In this document: positions 34,774 to 44,145 of the stretch, one piece after another | Numbering within the stretch: the stretch's first letter is position 1 | Layout of the letters: each line of letters opens with the position of its first letter | DNA from: Novosphingobium hassiacum | GTDB taxonomy: Bacteria > Pseudomonadota > Alphaproteobacteria > Sphingomonadales > Sphingomonadaceae | Length of the DNA: 64,000 nt | Direction: 5' to 3' | NCBI RefSeq assembly: GCF_014196055.1 | Contig: NZ_JACICY010000001.1 | Coordinates: 372,001-436,000 of the forward strand | Translations under genes and position numbers: made by a program | Notes under the pieces: generated by a model | What the model saw: only the letters and a program-made list of their open reading frames with translations | Database searches by the model: none | What the model was told of the DNA's origin: nothing

Positions 34774-35826
34774 TCAGGCAGCAGGCGCGGCGGAAGCATC
34801 GGCTTCCGGAGCGGCAGCGGCTGGAGCCGGGGTTGCAGCAGCAGGCGCGGCAGCCGGTATAGCTTGCGCTACCGGGCCGACGGTACCGCCGGGCTGGGTA
34901 CGAACCCAGGCTTCGAATTGCGGGCGCGGCAGGGCTTCGACCGCGATCGGCATATAGCCGTGACGGGCGCCGCAGAGTTCCGAACACTGACCATAATACA
35001 GGCCGGGCTCGTTGATCTTGAGCACCTTTTCGTTGATGCGGCCGGGCACGGCGTCGAGCTTGAACCACAGCGACGGCACGGCGAAGGCGTGGATCACGTC
35101 CGAACCGATGGTCTGAATGCGGATCGGCTCACCGACGGGGACGACCATCCGGTTGTCGACGGCGAGATGGCTGGGTTCACCTGCCTTGAGCGCGTCTTCT
35201 TCGGACAGCATGTTCGAGATGACCTCGAACCCGCCATTGTCGGGATAGGTGTAACCCCAGTACCACTGGTAGCCGGTGACCTTGACGGTCAGCGCGCCCT
35301 TGGGTGCGGGATCGTACTGGTGCGCGAGCAGACGGATCGAGGGAACTGCGATGACCACGAGGATCAGAACCGGGATCAGCGTCCAGGCGACTTCGATCGC
35401 GGTGTTGTGGCTGGTCTTGGACGCGACCGGGTTACGGCGCGCGTTAAACTTGGCCATCACGACCAGCAGCAGCACGAGGACGAGGAGCGAGATCGCCACG
35501 ATCACCGGCATCAGCAGGTAATCGTGCATCCACAGGGCTTCCTTGCCCGTGTCCGAGTACTGGTCCTGGAAGGTCCAGCCGCCATCGACGGGCTGACCCT
35601 TGCCGGGGGTGGGCTTCATCGGGACGTAGGAGCCCTTGTCGACCGGCGCTGCAGCCGAAGCGGCTGCGGCTGGCGCCGCCGATTCGACGGTTGCCGCTGC
35701 CGGGGTTGCCGCTGCTGGCGCTACAGGCGCGGCGGCAATCGCCGAAGTCCCGAATGTCAGGGCGGCAACGACGCCAAGCGTTCGGATTGCTTTGCCCATC
35801 GAACGGGCGGTGTCGGCAAGACTCAT
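34774..35826 (-). CDS. ctaC: Cytochrome c oxidase subunit II
   Basis: This 350-aa subunit accepts electrons from cytochrome c through CuA. A signal peptide is followed by an Ala/Pro-rich linker, two membrane spans ([21 protein letters not shown] and [16 protein letters not shown]), the aromatic [10 protein letters not shown] and the CuA ligands in [19 protein letters not shown] second Ala/Pro-rich tail of about 35 residues ends the protein. It starts at ATG 35826 (an ATG two codons earlier is also possible) and leads the oxidase cluster; the 265-base gap to pyrE must hold divergent promoters. Confidence 0.96.
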   Translation of the reverse strand: MSLADTARSMGKAIRTLGVVAALTFGTSAIAAAPVAPAAATPAAATVESAAPAAAASAAAPVDKGSYVPMKPTPGKGQPVDGGWTFQDQYSDTGKEALWMHDYLLMPVIVAISLLVLVLLLVVMAKFNARRNPVASKTSHNTAIEVAWTLIPVLILVVIAVPSIRLLAHQYDPAPKGALTVKVTGYQWYWGYTYPDNGGFEVISNMLSEEDALKAGEPSHLAVDNRMVVPVGEPIRIQTIGSDVIHAFAVPSLWFKLDAVPGRINEKVLKINEPGLYYGQCSELCGARHGYMPIAVEALPRPQFEAWVRTQPGGTVGPVAQAIPAAAPAAATPAPAAAAPEADASAAPAA

Positions 35827-36091
35827 CGTCAAAGGTTCCGCTTTTCCCTGTTTGCACGCAATTTGCGATGCATCGAAAAGGCACTTTTGCGCCCGTCCGA
35901 GACCCTAGATTGGACCGGCCTATACGCGCGGTCGTGCCAAGCCTCAAGCGGCTGAACGCATATTTTTCGCCCCTTGCGCACGCCCCTTAGGGCAAGGCCC
36001 AGAGCGGCTGGCAGCGCAGCCAGATAAAAGGGTTGCCCCGCGCCCGCGCAAGCGCCATTTGCGCAGGCTCCCATCAGGTTCCAGGTGACGC

Positions 36092-36676
36092 ATGCTCGAA
36101 GACGAGATCCTCTCTGAATTCCGCGCCAGCCAGGCCTTGCTCGAAGGGCACTTCCTGCTCTCGTCCGGACGGCACAGCGCGCATTACCTGCAGTGCGCGC
36201 GCGTGCTGATGGACCCGATGCGCGCGTCGCGGCTGGCGGTGGCGATCGCACAGAAAATCCCGCGCGAGGTGCGCTCGCAGATCCAGAAGGTGGTTTCGCC
36301 CGCGATGGGCGGAGTGATCATCGGCCATGAAGTGGGCCGCGCTTTGAACGTCGAGGCGATGTTCGTCGAGCGGCCGACCGGCACGTTCGAACTGCGCCGC
36401 GGTTTCGCGCTTACCCCCGGCGACAAGGTGCTGATGGTCGAGGACGTGGTGACGACCGGGCTTTCGAGCCGCGAGGCGATCAAGGCGATCGAGGAAGCGG
36501 GCGGCGAAGTGATCGCAGCGGCGGCGCTGATCGACCGGTCGGCAGGCGCGGTTGATCTGGGCGTGCCGTTCTTCCCGCTGGTTGCGCTCAATTTCCCGAC
36601 TTACGCCGAGGACGAATTGCCGCCTGAACTGGCCGCGACGCCGGCGGTCAAGCCGGGCAGCCGGGCGGTGGCCTGA
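36092..36676 (+). CDS. pyrE: Orotate phosphoribosyltransferase
   Basis: PyrE joins orotate to PRPP to form OMP. The 194-aa sequence has [19 protein letters not shown] near residue 21 and the PRPP loop [14 protein letters not shown] near residue 113. The version with the SGRHS motif is the bacterial/archaeal short form. It heads a rightward operon in which pdxJ begins at the last base of the pyrE stop codon. Confidence 0.95.
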   Translation: MLEDEILSEFRASQALLEGHFLLSSGRHSAHYLQCARVLMDPMRASRLAVAIAQKIPREVRSQIQKVVSPAMGGVIIGHEVGRALNVEAMFVERPTGTFELRRGFALTPGDKVLMVEDVVTTGLSSREAIKAIEEAGGEVIAAAALIDRSAGAVDLGVPFFPLVALNFPTYAEDELPPELAATPAVKPGSRAVA

Positions 36677-37416
36677 TGAGCGTGCTGCTCCCTGGACGCC
36701 TGCGGCTGGGCGTCAACATCGATCATGTCGCCACGATCCGCAACGCGCGCGGTGGTGATCATCCCGATCCGGTGCGCGCGGCAGAAATAGTCGCCAGCGT
36801 CGGCGGAGACGGCATCACGGCGCACTTGCGCGAGGACCGTCGTCATATTCGTGACGAGGATCTGGCGCGCATTCAGGCGGCGACGAACCTGCCGCTGAAC
36901 CTTGAAATGGCGGCGACCGACGAAATGCTCGAGATCGCGCTGCGCCACCTGCCGCATGCCGCTTGCATCGTGCCCGAGCGGCGCGAGGAGCGCACGACCG
37001 AGGGCGGGCTGGACGCGGCAGGGCAGCACAACCGGCTGGCACCGATCGTATCGCGCCTGACCGATGCGGGCATCCGCGTCAGCCTGTTCATCGCCCCCGA
37101 AGCGCGGCAGATCGAGGCGGCGATGAAGCTGGGCGCGCCGGTGGTGGAACTCCACACCGGGGAATATGCGCATGCGCAAGGCGAGCAGGTCGAGATCGAA
37201 CTGCGGCGCATTGCCGACATGGCGGCGCTCGCGGCGGTCAACGGCATCGAACCGCATGCGGGACATGGGCTGACCTATGAAAACGTCCAGCCAATCGCGG
37301 CAATTCCGCAACTGGCTGAACTGAACATTGGGCACTACCTGATCGGCGAGGCGATCTTCGTCGGGCTGGAGAGCGCGGTGCGGCGGATGCGCGACCTGAT
37401 GGATGAGGCGCGGTGA
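36676..37416 (+). CDS. pdxJ: Pyridoxine 5'-phosphate synthase
   Basis: PdxJ condenses deoxyxylulose 5-phosphate with 3-amino-2-oxopropyl phosphate to make the pyridoxine ring. The 246-aa TIM-barrel protein shows [47 protein letters not shown] and [12 protein letters not shown]. It overlaps pyrE by one base and acpS by four. pdxA, the enzyme before it in the same pathway, is at 57790. Confidence 0.97.
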   Translation: MSVLLPGRLRLGVNIDHVATIRNARGGDHPDPVRAAEIVASVGGDGITAHLREDRRHIRDEDLARIQAATNLPLNLEMAATDEMLEIALRHLPHAACIVPERREERTTEGGLDAAGQHNRLAPIVSRLTDAGIRVSLFIAPEARQIEAAMKLGAPVVELHTGEYAHAQGEQVEIELRRIADMAALAAVNGIEPHAGHGLTYENVQPIAAIPQLAELNIGHYLIGEAIFVGLESAVRRMRDLMDEAR

Positions 37417-37832
37417 TCATCGGGATGGGCTCCGACCTGTGCAACATCGAGCGGATCGAGAAGTCGCTTGCACGGTTCGGCCAGAGGTTCGTGGATCGGG
37501 TGTTTACCGACGTCGAAAAGGCCAAGGCCGAGCGGCGGCCGTTTACCAAGGCTGGCACGCTGGCCAAGCGGTTCGCGGCCAAGGAAGCCTATTCCAAAGC
37601 GGTCGGAACCGGGTTCAAGGCAGGCGTGTTCATGAAGGACATCGGCGTTGTCAATGCGAAGTCGGGTGCGCCGACGCTCGCGCTGACCGGCGGTGCTGCA
37701 GCGCGGCTGGCCGCGATCACGCCGGAGGGACATGAGGCCGTGGTGCATCTGACGCTGACCGACGATCATCCCTGGGCACAGGCCTTCGTGGTGATCGAGG
37801 CGCGCCCTCTAGCCGGAAATTCAGGCACTTGA
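37413..37832 (+). CDS. acpS: Holo-[acyl-carrier-protein] synthase
   Basis: AcpS transfers 4'-phosphopantetheine from CoA to acyl carrier protein. The 139-aa protein starts with GTG at 37413, overlapping the pdxJ stop (GTGA). It has the magnesium-binding [16 protein letters not shown] and the [11 protein letters not shown]-terminal strand, with [15 protein letters not shown] near residue 53. The gene order pdxJ-acpS-lepB is common in this lineage. Confidence 0.96.
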   Translation: MIIGMGSDLCNIERIEKSLARFGQRFVDRVFTDVEKAKAERRPFTKAGTLAKRFAAKEAYSKAVGTGFKAGVFMKDIGVVNAKSGAPTLALTGGAAARLAAITPEGHEAVVHLTLTDDHPWAQAFVVIEARPLAGNSGT

Positions 37833-38731
37833 CCGACGAAGCTGCAGCACCGCCTGAAAGCCCGCCACCGCCACCACCCGAGAGCGGCGTCGATTGGTGG
37901 GCCGAGCTCCGTGGCCTGGCCGCGATGCTACTGGCCGTCGTCATATTCCACAGCTTCATCGCCAAGCCATTCTACATCCCTTCGATCAGCATGATGCCCA
38001 ACCTGCTGGTGGGCGACCGGCTGGTGGTATCGAAGTACCCTTACGGCTGGTCGTGGGTATCGGCCTCGTTCCACGTGTTGCCGCGCGGGGAACGCCGCGT
38101 GCTGCCGGGCGTGCCGCAGTATGGCGATATCGTGATCGCGGTGCCGCCAGACCGCGACGAGGACTACATCAAGCGTGTGATCGCCCTGCCCGGTGACCGG
38201 ATTGCGGTGATCCACGGGCAGATCATCCTCAATGGCAAGCTTGTGCCGCAAGAGGCCGAACCGCCGGTGCAGATCCCCGTGGACCCGCAACTGAGCTGCG
38301 ACGGCGCGCCATGCTATGATGCGTTCGAGCGCTATCGCACGCGGCTGACCGATGGACGCGAGGTCTATGAATTGCCCGCGTTCCGCGAGACACTGCCGAA
38401 CGGCGCGAGCTATGTGATTGTCGATCACACCGATCAGCCGCTCGACAACTATCCCGAGACGCTGGTGCCCGAGGGGCACGTGTTCCTGATGGGCGACAAC
38501 CGCGACCATTCGGCCGACAGCCGCGCGCCGATCGAGGAAAAGGGTCTGGGTGGTCCGGTGCCGCTGGCCAATGTCGGCGGGCGCGCCGAATTCCTCACGT
38601 TCTCGCTCGACGGCAGCGAAACGCTGAACCCGGCGACTTGGTGGTCGTCCTTGCGCAAGGGCCGCGCCTGGACCAGACTGCGGCCTGAAATCCGCCGCCA
38701 GCCTGCTGCTACCAGTCCTCAGGAGCGTTGA
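37829..38731 (+). CDS. lepB: Signal peptidase I
   Basis: LepB cleaves signal peptides at the periplasmic face. The 300-aa protein has a Pro-rich N-terminus, one membrane span ([18 protein letters not shown]), the catalytic serine at about residue 54 in [10 protein letters not shown] and the lysine at about residue 115 in [11 protein letters not shown], plus the [11 protein letters not shown] box. It starts with TTG at 37829, overlapping the acpS stop (TTGA); no other start fits. Confidence 0.94.
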   Translation: MTDEAAAPPESPPPPPPESGVDWWAELRGLAAMLLAVVIFHSFIAKPFYIPSISMMPNLLVGDRLVVSKYPYGWSWVSASFHVLPRGERRVLPGVPQYGDIVIAVPPDRDEDYIKRVIALPGDRIAVIHGQIILNGKLVPQEAEPPVQIPVDPQLSCDGAPCYDAFERYRTRLTDGREVYELPAFRETLPNGASYVIVDHTDQPLDNYPETLVPEGHVFLMGDNRDHSADSRAPIEEKGLGGPVPLANVGGRAEFLTFSLDGSETLNPATWWSSLRKGRAWTRLRPEIRRQPAATSPQER

Positions 38732-38736
38732 TCCGC

Positions 38737-39807
38737 ATGGATAAACCGGACCAGACTGTCATCGCCGAAATGACCGGGCCGACCGACATCTCCGACAATC
38801 TGGTCAAGCGCGAGGCCAAGAAGGCGGCTGTGTGGCTCGGCATGGCCGCGCTATTTGCGCTCGTGGTGCTTCTGGCCCAACCGATCATGGTGATCATCGG
38901 CGGCATCGTTTTCGCGGCGATGATCGACGGCGGTCAGCGCCTGATCGCGCGAGTCGCGCCGTTCCTGCCGCGCTGGTCGCGGATCACGATCGTGCTGCTG
39001 AGCGCGCTCGGCTTTCTGGTGTGGCTGGTGACGTTTGCCGGGGGGCAAATCGCCGCGCAGGCCGCGCAATTCCCCGATGTGCTGAACACCCAGATCGCGC
39101 GCTTGACGATACTGGCACAGAGCCACGGCATCACCCTGCAGGATTTCAACCTGCAACAGATCGCTGCCCAAGTGCTCGGCAGCGTCGGACAGGTGACGCG
39201 GGCGCTGGGCGGAATCTTCGGCGGCTTCACCACCGCGTTCCTGATCTTCATCCTGGCGATCTATTTCGTGATCGAGCCCGACCTTTACCGGCGCGGCCTT
39301 TCGTGGATGCTGCCCGAACATTCGCGCGAGCATTTCGAGGGCACCGCGCAGCGTATGGGCAAGACGCTGCGGATGCTGCTGTTCGGGCGGCTGGTCGGGA
39401 TGAGCGTCGAGGGCATCGCGACTTGGGCTTTGCTCGCATGGTGGGGCGTGCCGATGGCGGCGTTGCTGGGCCTGCTGACCGGGTTGCTGGCGTTCCTGCC
39501 CAATATCGGCGCACCGATTTCGGGCCTGCTAATGGTACTCGTCGGCTTTTCGGGCGGGACCGAGATGGGCCTGTTCTGCATCGCGGTTTACGTGATCGTG
39601 CAGACCGTGGACGGCAACATCATCGTTCCCATGGTAGCCAAGCGCACCGCCGACCTCGCGCCCGCCCTGGTGCTGGGCGCGCAGTTGATGCTCGGGCTGC
39701 TGTTCGGCATCCTCGGGCTGATGCTGGCCGATCCGATCGTGGCGATGATCAAGATCGCGCTGGAGCGCCGGGCCGAACGCAACGACGAAGCCCGCACAAC
39801 GGCCTGA
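38737..39807 (+). CDS. AI-2E family transporter
   Basis: This 356-aa membrane protein is of the AI-2 exporter/permease family (PF01594). It has about eight hydrophobic segments, including GGFTTAFLIFILAIYFVIEP, LLTGLLAFLPNIGAPISGLL and VYVIVQTVDGNIIVPMVAKR, a typical family region. Despite the name, substrates are mostly unknown. The ATG at 38737 has AGGAG 11 bases upstream, five bases after the lepB stop, so it is probably co-transcribed. Confidence 0.87.
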   Translation: MDKPDQTVIAEMTGPTDISDNLVKREAKKAAVWLGMAALFALVVLLAQPIMVIIGGIVFAAMIDGGQRLIARVAPFLPRWSRITIVLLSALGFLVWLVTFAGGQIAAQAAQFPDVLNTQIARLTILAQSHGITLQDFNLQQIAAQVLGSVGQVTRALGGIFGGFTTAFLIFILAIYFVIEPDLYRRGLSWMLPEHSREHFEGTAQRMGKTLRMLLFGRLVGMSVEGIATWALLAWWGVPMAALLGLLTGLLAFLPNIGAPISGLLMVLVGFSGGTEMGLFCIAVYVIVQTVDGNIIVPMVAKRTADLAPALVLGAQLMLGLLFGILGLMLADPIVAMIKIALERRAERNDEARTTA

Positions 39808-39827
39808 CCGCAACAAGGACCTCAACA

Positions 39828-40946
39828 GTGGCTCGCAAGTTCCTGTATTTCATGGCGGTCCTGGTGTTCCTGGTGATCGCGGCGCTGCTCGCACTGCGGT
39901 TCTGGTCGAACGAGCTGACGCGGTATGCGTTCGTGCCGCAAGTCGCACTCGAGCGGCTCGACCCCCTGCCCGCTGGTGTTTACTCAGGCCGGTCGATGTG
40001 GATCTCGCGGCCGGATATCGGCGCGAGCGACCCGGCACAGTGGGCGCCTGCGGGCATTGCCAAAGGACAGGGCAAGGCGGCGGTGTTCTTCATCCACCCG
40101 ACCTCATACCTCGCCCGCGCACACTGGAACGCGCCGATCAATGAACCCGACAGCGCCGCCCGTGCGACCTATTTCGTGCGCGGCCTGGCCTCTGCGTTCA
40201 ACGGTCAGGCACAAGTCTGGGTACCGAAGTACCGGCAGGCCGCGATCGGCGCATTCCTGACCGACAAGCCCGAAGGCCAGCAGGCGCTCGATGCAGCCTA
40301 TATGGACGTGCGGCTGGCGTTCGATGCGTTTGTGGCTGCTACGCCGAGGAACGTGCCGATCGTGCTGGCCGGACACAGCCAGGGGGCGCTGCACCTGATG
40401 CACCTGCTCAAGGACCGGGTGGCCGGAACGCCGCTTGCGTCGCGGATCGTGGCCGCATACCCGGTCGGCTGGCCGATCTCGGTCGCGCATGATCTGCCTG
40501 CGATGGGCCTTCCCGCCTGCAACGCGCCCGATCAGAGCGGGTGCGTGGCGACATGGTCGAGCTTTGCCGAGCCTGCCGACCCTGAACTCGTGCTGGCGGC
40601 TTATAAGGCACTGCCGGGGCTGGACGGACAGGCAAAGGACGGCAAGCCGGTGCTGTGCTTCAATCCGCTGACCGGACGGACCGGTGGCAGCGCTCCTGCA
40701 TCGGCGAATCTGGGGACGCTGCGTCCGAGCGACGGCCTGGAAAACGGTGAGCTGATCAAGCAGGCGGTCCCTGCGCGCTGCGATGCGACGACCGGCCTGC
40801 TGATGATCGGCGATTCGCCCGACCTCGGCCCGTTCGTGCTCCCCGGCAACAACTACCACGTCTATGACATCCCGTTGTTCTGGGCGAACCTGCGCGCCGA
40901 TGTGGCTCGACGGACCAACGCGTGGGAACGGACTCGGGGGCGGTGA
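39828..40946 (+). CDS. DUF3089 family alpha/beta-hydrolase-like protein
   Basis: This 372-aa protein has an N-terminal membrane anchor (FLYFMAVLVFLVIAALLALRF) and then a lipase-like domain with VFFIHPTSYL and the nucleophile elbow VLAGHSQGALHLM. The sequence fits DUF3089 (PF11288). It starts with GTG at 39828, supported by AAGGA eight bases upstream; the very long open frame from 38832 runs out of frame over the transporter and is not coding. The substrate is unknown. Confidence 0.85.
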   Translation: MARKFLYFMAVLVFLVIAALLALRFWSNELTRYAFVPQVALERLDPLPAGVYSGRSMWISRPDIGASDPAQWAPAGIAKGQGKAAVFFIHPTSYLARAHWNAPINEPDSAARATYFVRGLASAFNGQAQVWVPKYRQAAIGAFLTDKPEGQQALDAAYMDVRLAFDAFVAATPRNVPIVLAGHSQGALHLMHLLKDRVAGTPLASRIVAAYPVGWPISVAHDLPAMGLPACNAPDQSGCVATWSSFAEPADPELVLAAYKALPGLDGQAKDGKPVLCFNPLTGRTGGSAPASANLGTLRPSDGLENGELIKQAVPARCDATTGLLMIGDSPDLGPFVLPGNNYHVYDIPLFWANLRADVARRTNAWERTRGR

Positions 40947-41410
40947 TCACGCAGTCGGTGATCGAGATGCGCGCGGCGCTCGGCGGCGGCGGCATCCTGC
41001 TGGGGCTCGATACCGGGACCAAGACCATCGGGCTTGCCACATCCGATCCGGCGTGGCGGTTCGCCACCGCCGGAAAGACGATCCGCCGCGCCAAGTTCAC
41101 GGCCGACAAGGCGCAGCTGGCAGCGATGATCGCCGAGCGCGGGGTCAAGGGGCTGGTCGTCGGATTGCCGTTGAATATGGACGGATCGGAGAGTCCACGC
41201 TCGCAAGGCGCGCGGGCGATGGCGCGCAATCTGGAAGACTTAGGCCTGCCGATCCTGCTGTGGGATGAGCGCTGGAGTACGCAGGCAGCCGAGCGCACGA
41301 TGATCGAGCAGGATTTCAGCCGCGCCAAGCGCGCCGAACGCATCGATTCGCACGCTGCCGCGCTCATCCTGCAAGGCGCGATCGACGCGCTGCGAGGCGC
41401 GGCATTCTGA
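40943..41410 (+). CDS. ruvX: Holliday-junction resolvase-like RuvX/YqgF
   Basis: This 155-aa RNase H-fold protein is implicated in pre-16S rRNA processing and holds the YqgF motifs LLGLDTGTKTIGLATSD, GLVVGLPLNMDGSES and the WDERWSTQAAER active segment with a terminal ERIDSHAAALILQGA. The start is GTG 40943, overlapping the DUF3089 stop (GTGA); a GTG at 40922 is less likely. Confidence 0.94.
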   Translation: MITQSVIEMRAALGGGGILLGLDTGTKTIGLATSDPAWRFATAGKTIRRAKFTADKAQLAAMIAERGVKGLVVGLPLNMDGSESPRSQGARAMARNLEDLGLPILLWDERWSTQAAERTMIEQDFSRAKRAERIDSHAAALILQGAIDALRGAAF

Positions 41411-41461
41411 GGCGCCCACTCGCCGCTTGAATTTGCGCTTGCGTCCCGGCACTGCTCGAGG

Positions 41462-41965
41462 ATGGACAAACCGACACAGGGCAATAGCGCGCGCTCGCCG
41501 ATCAAACCCGACAGCACCTTCGACGCATCCCAGTTCGTGCAGTTCATGTCGAACTATGGCCACACCGGCTTCATCGGGATGCAGTATCGTGACCAGGGCC
41601 ACAACTGGGTCGAACTGGCGATGCCTTGGCACGAGGATCTGGTCGGCGATCCGGAGACCGGCGTGCTGGCATCGGGCCCGATCATCAGCCTGCTCGACAA
41701 CGCGGCCTCGATGTCTGTTTGGGCCTTGCGCGGCGCCTTCCGACCGCAAGTGACGCTCGACCTGCGGGTGGATTACGTGCGCGCGGCAATCCCGGGAAAG
41801 ACCGTGATCGCCTGGGCCGAATGCTATCAGCTCAAGCAGTCGATGGCTTTCGTACGCGGCATCGCGCACGAAGGCGACATCGCCGATCCGGTCGCGCACG
41901 CGGCGGGGATATTTATTCAGGTCGAGTCCGATGGCTGGGCGCGCGGTTTGGAGGAGCCGGCATGA
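41462..41965 (+). CDS. PaaI-type hotdog thioesterase (first of a pair)
   Basis: This 167-aa hotdog-fold protein resembles PaaI/YdiI acyl-CoA thioesterases, with the GPIISLLDNAASMSVW helix (LASGPIISLLDNAAS) and VTLDLRVDYVRAAIPG strand. It precedes a second, different thioesterase-like gene with a 4-base overlap, so the two may form a heteromeric unit. Substrate unknown. Confidence 0.83.
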   Translation: MDKPTQGNSARSPIKPDSTFDASQFVQFMSNYGHTGFIGMQYRDQGHNWVELAMPWHEDLVGDPETGVLASGPIISLLDNAASMSVWALRGAFRPQVTLDLRVDYVRAAIPGKTVIAWAECYQLKQSMAFVRGIAHEGDIADPVAHAAGIFIQVESDGWARGLEEPA

Positions 41966-42354
41966 GCGTGTTGCCGCCGTACGCCCTGGCAATGGGCATG
42001 CGTATCGACCACGTAGAGGATGGCGCGCCCGTCATCGTGATGGACACATCCGACCGCGCCGCCGGACGTCCCGGCTATCTGCACGGCGGCGCGATTGCCG
42101 GTCTGCTCGAGATAGCCGCGATCTCGGCTTTGCGTGCCGATCTGGGTGAGACCTACGCCAGCGTGCGGATCAAGCCGGTCAACATCTCGGTCGAATACTT
42201 GCGCGGCGGGGCCATGGTGCCAACCTACGCTCAAGGCCATGTCATCCGCGCGGGGCGCAGAATCGCGAATGTGCGTGCCGAGGTGTGGCAGGACAGCCGC
42301 GACAAGCCGCTGGCGAGCTGCTGGATGAACTTTTTGCTGAAAGCGAAGGTTTAG
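41962..42354 (+). CDS. PaaI-type hotdog thioesterase (second of a pair)
   Basis: This 130-aa protein of the same fold carries PGYLHGGAIAGLLEIAAISAL, with the active-site HGG motif, and the KPVNISVEYLRGGAM strand. Its ATG overlaps the stop of the first thioesterase (ATGA). Tandem PaaI-like genes of this kind are frequent in sphingomonads; the substrate is unknown. Confidence 0.85.
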   Translation: MSVLPPYALAMGMRIDHVEDGAPVIVMDTSDRAAGRPGYLHGGAIAGLLEIAAISALRADLGETYASVRIKPVNISVEYLRGGAMVPTYAQGHVIRAGRRIANVRAEVWQDSRDKPLASCWMNFLLKAKV

Positions 42355-42401
42355 CTGCGGTCAGATGAGCGCTCCCTACTCCCGTGGGTGCGGATTGGTC
42401 G

Positions 42402-42773
42402 CTAGTCTTCGACCACTTTCAGCAACCGCCGCTCCAGTGGCGACAGCACACCGGCCAGATCATGGCCGCGCTTGAGCACCTGCCCTGCCTCGCCGAACAG
42501 TGAATACATGCCTTGCTTGCCGCGCAGTGAGGGACGTTTCTCGATCCGCGCCGACGGGCGTTCGGCGGTGCGCTTGAAGGCGGCGAAGCTGGCAGCGTCC
42601 TTGCCGAAATCCATCGCGTAGTCCCGCCAGAAGCCTGCTGCGACCATGCGGCCATAGAGATCGAGGATGCGCAGCAGTTCGGGGCGGTCGAATGCGACCT
42701 GGGTTACCGCGCGGGCATGCGGAAAGGGCAGGACCGTGCCGGAATTGCCGGCTTCGGGACCGCCCGCGCTCAG
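42402..42773 (-). CDS. DUF2794 family protein (probable CTG start)
   Basis: This small protein of alphaproteobacteria matches DUF2794: [19 protein letters not shown], then [39 protein letters not shown] and [20 protein letters not shown]. The only ATG in frame, at 42647, lies inside the conserved domain and would remove [17 protein letters not shown]. No GTG or TTG exists upstream. A CTG at 42773 overlaps the cysE stop (CTGA) and has GAGGA seven bases upstream, giving 123 aa. I prefer that start. The function is unknown. Confidence 0.75.
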   Translation of the reverse strand: MSAGGPEAGNSGTVLPFPHARAVTQVAFDRPELLRILDLYGRMVAAGFWRDYAMDFGKDAASFAAFKRTAERPSARIEKRPSLRGKQGMYSLFGEAGQVLKRGHDLAGVLSPLERRLLKVVED

Positions 42774-43474
42774 TTGCGGGTCCTCGCGCCGACAGCGGGC
42801 GTTACGTCGCTGGCTTGCGCTTCAAGGAGCGCGGCGACTTGCGCCTGGAGCGTGGCGACCTGCGATTCGAGATCCTCGATGCGGCCACCGCCCGCCGGTT
42901 CACACGGCTCCTGGCACGGGGTGCCGTATGGGATGAATTCCTTGAGCCAGGTTTCCGCAGGCACCAGCGTCGAGCGCGCCTTGAGGCCGATCATCGTCGC
43001 GCCTTCGGGCACATCGTCGGTGACGACCGCATTTGCACCCACGCGCGCACGCGGCCCGACGATGATCGGGCCGAGGATCTGCGCGCCCGAGCCGATGATC
43101 ACGTTATCGCACAGCGTGGGATGGCGCTTGCCGGGGACGCCGTTGGCAGGATTGGTGCCGCCGAGCGTGACACACTGATAGATCGTGACGTTGTCACCGA
43201 TATCTGCGGTCTCGCCGATCACGGTGAAGCCATGGTCGATGAACAGGTGCCGACCGATCTTTGCGCCGGGGTGGATGTCGATCGCGGTGAAGAAGCGCGA
43301 CAGGTGATTGACCACGCGCGCGAGGAAAAAGAGGTCGGCTTCGAACAGCCAATGCGCGACTCGGTGCATGCCGACGGCCCACAGACCCGGATAGAGCAGG
43401 ATTTCCCAACGCGTACGCGGTGCGGGATCGCGTGCGCGGATCGAATCCAGATAGGCGACAAGGCCGTTCAACAT
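42770..43474 (-). CDS. cysE: Serine O-acetyltransferase
   Basis: CysE acetylates serine for cysteine synthesis. The 234-aa protein has the hexapeptide-repeat core [51 protein letters not shown] and [11 protein letters not shown], the compact form (EpsC-like). A C-terminal extension, [22 protein letters not shown], is a predicted coiled coil. It is followed by the DUF2794 gene with a four-base overlap. Confidence 0.94.
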   Translation of the reverse strand: MLNGLVAYLDSIRARDPAPRTRWEILLYPGLWAVGMHRVAHWLFEADLFFLARVVNHLSRFFTAIDIHPGAKIGRHLFIDHGFTVIGETADIGDNVTIYQCVTLGGTNPANGVPGKRHPTLCDNVIIGSGAQILGPIIVGPRARVGANAVVTDDVPEGATMIGLKARSTLVPAETWLKEFIPYGTPCQEPCEPAGGGRIEDLESQVATLQAQVAALLEAQASDVTPAVGARTRN

Positions 43475-43500
43475 GCCCCAATTCTCTCTGTTTAGCAGCG

Positions 43501-44112
43501 CTATAGCAAGCGCGGCTGGAACTCCCCGGACCGCTCGGCAAGTGCGTCGCGTACCAGCGATATGGTGACGGGTGATTTACGCTCAAGAGACAAACGGTCA
43601 AGAGTTTCAATCAGCAACTCTATTCCGACGTGACTGCGCTCGATCCGGGGCAACAGGTAGGCGATCACCGCCTCGCCCAGAACGAGGCCGCGTCGCGACG
43701 CATGTTCAGCGATCAGGCCTGCGATCAGCAGATCGTCAGGCGCGCCGATCTCGATCAGCAGTGCCGAGCCCAGCCGCGAAGCAAGGTCGGGGAGCGCAAC
43801 CTGCCATGCGCCGGGCGCGCGGTCGGTAACCAGCAATAGCGGACGGCCATCGGCCTGCGCACGGTTCCACCGATGGAACAGGTCGTCCTCGGGCAGCGAG
43901 TCGGCCCCGTCGATCGCGTCGCCCTCACCGCTTTCAGCAAACCAGCGCGCGAGCAGGCTCTTGCCCGAACGCGGCGGGCCAGCCAGGATCGCGGTGCGGA
44001 ACGGCCAGCTGTTCGGCGAGGACAAAGCGTCGATGACCGGCTGGAGCGATGGCCCCAGCACGACCGTCTCGGCACCGCGCGCGGTCACAAGCGGAAGGGC
44101 GATCTGCGACAT
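43501..44112 (-). CDS. hdaA: DnaA-related protein HdaA
   Basis: This 203-aa protein is a reduced DnaA relative that, in alphaproteobacteria, promotes inactivation of DnaA-ATP after initiation. It has a P-loop [16 protein letters not shown] near residue 43 and the [24 protein letters not shown] and sensor-type segments of the AAA+ fold, but no DNA-binding domain IV. Length fits HdaA. The start is ATG 44112. Confidence 0.82.
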   Translation of the reverse strand: MSQIALPLVTARGAETVVLGPSLQPVIDALSSPNSWPFRTAILAGPPRSGKSLLARWFAESGEGDAIDGADSLPEDDLFHRWNRAQADGRPLLLVTDRAPGAWQVALPDLASRLGSALLIEIGAPDDLLIAGLIAEHASRRGLVLGEAVIAYLLPRIERSHVGIELLIETLDRLSLERKSPVTISLVRDALAERSGEFQPRLL

Positions 44113-44145
44113 GGTGTGCGTTATACGCCCGAACCTTGCAAAAGG

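Noticed and set aside
32979..34862. 627-aa open frame antisense to ctaD
   Set aside because: It lies entirely opposite an unmistakable oxidase subunit I; its His/Asp/Glu-rich translation is the mirror of codon bias.
38832..39827. Extension of the DUF3089 frame back through the AI-2E transporter gene
   Set aside because: This stretch overlaps a clear membrane transporter in another frame, and the GTG at 39828 with an AAGGA site is the natural start.
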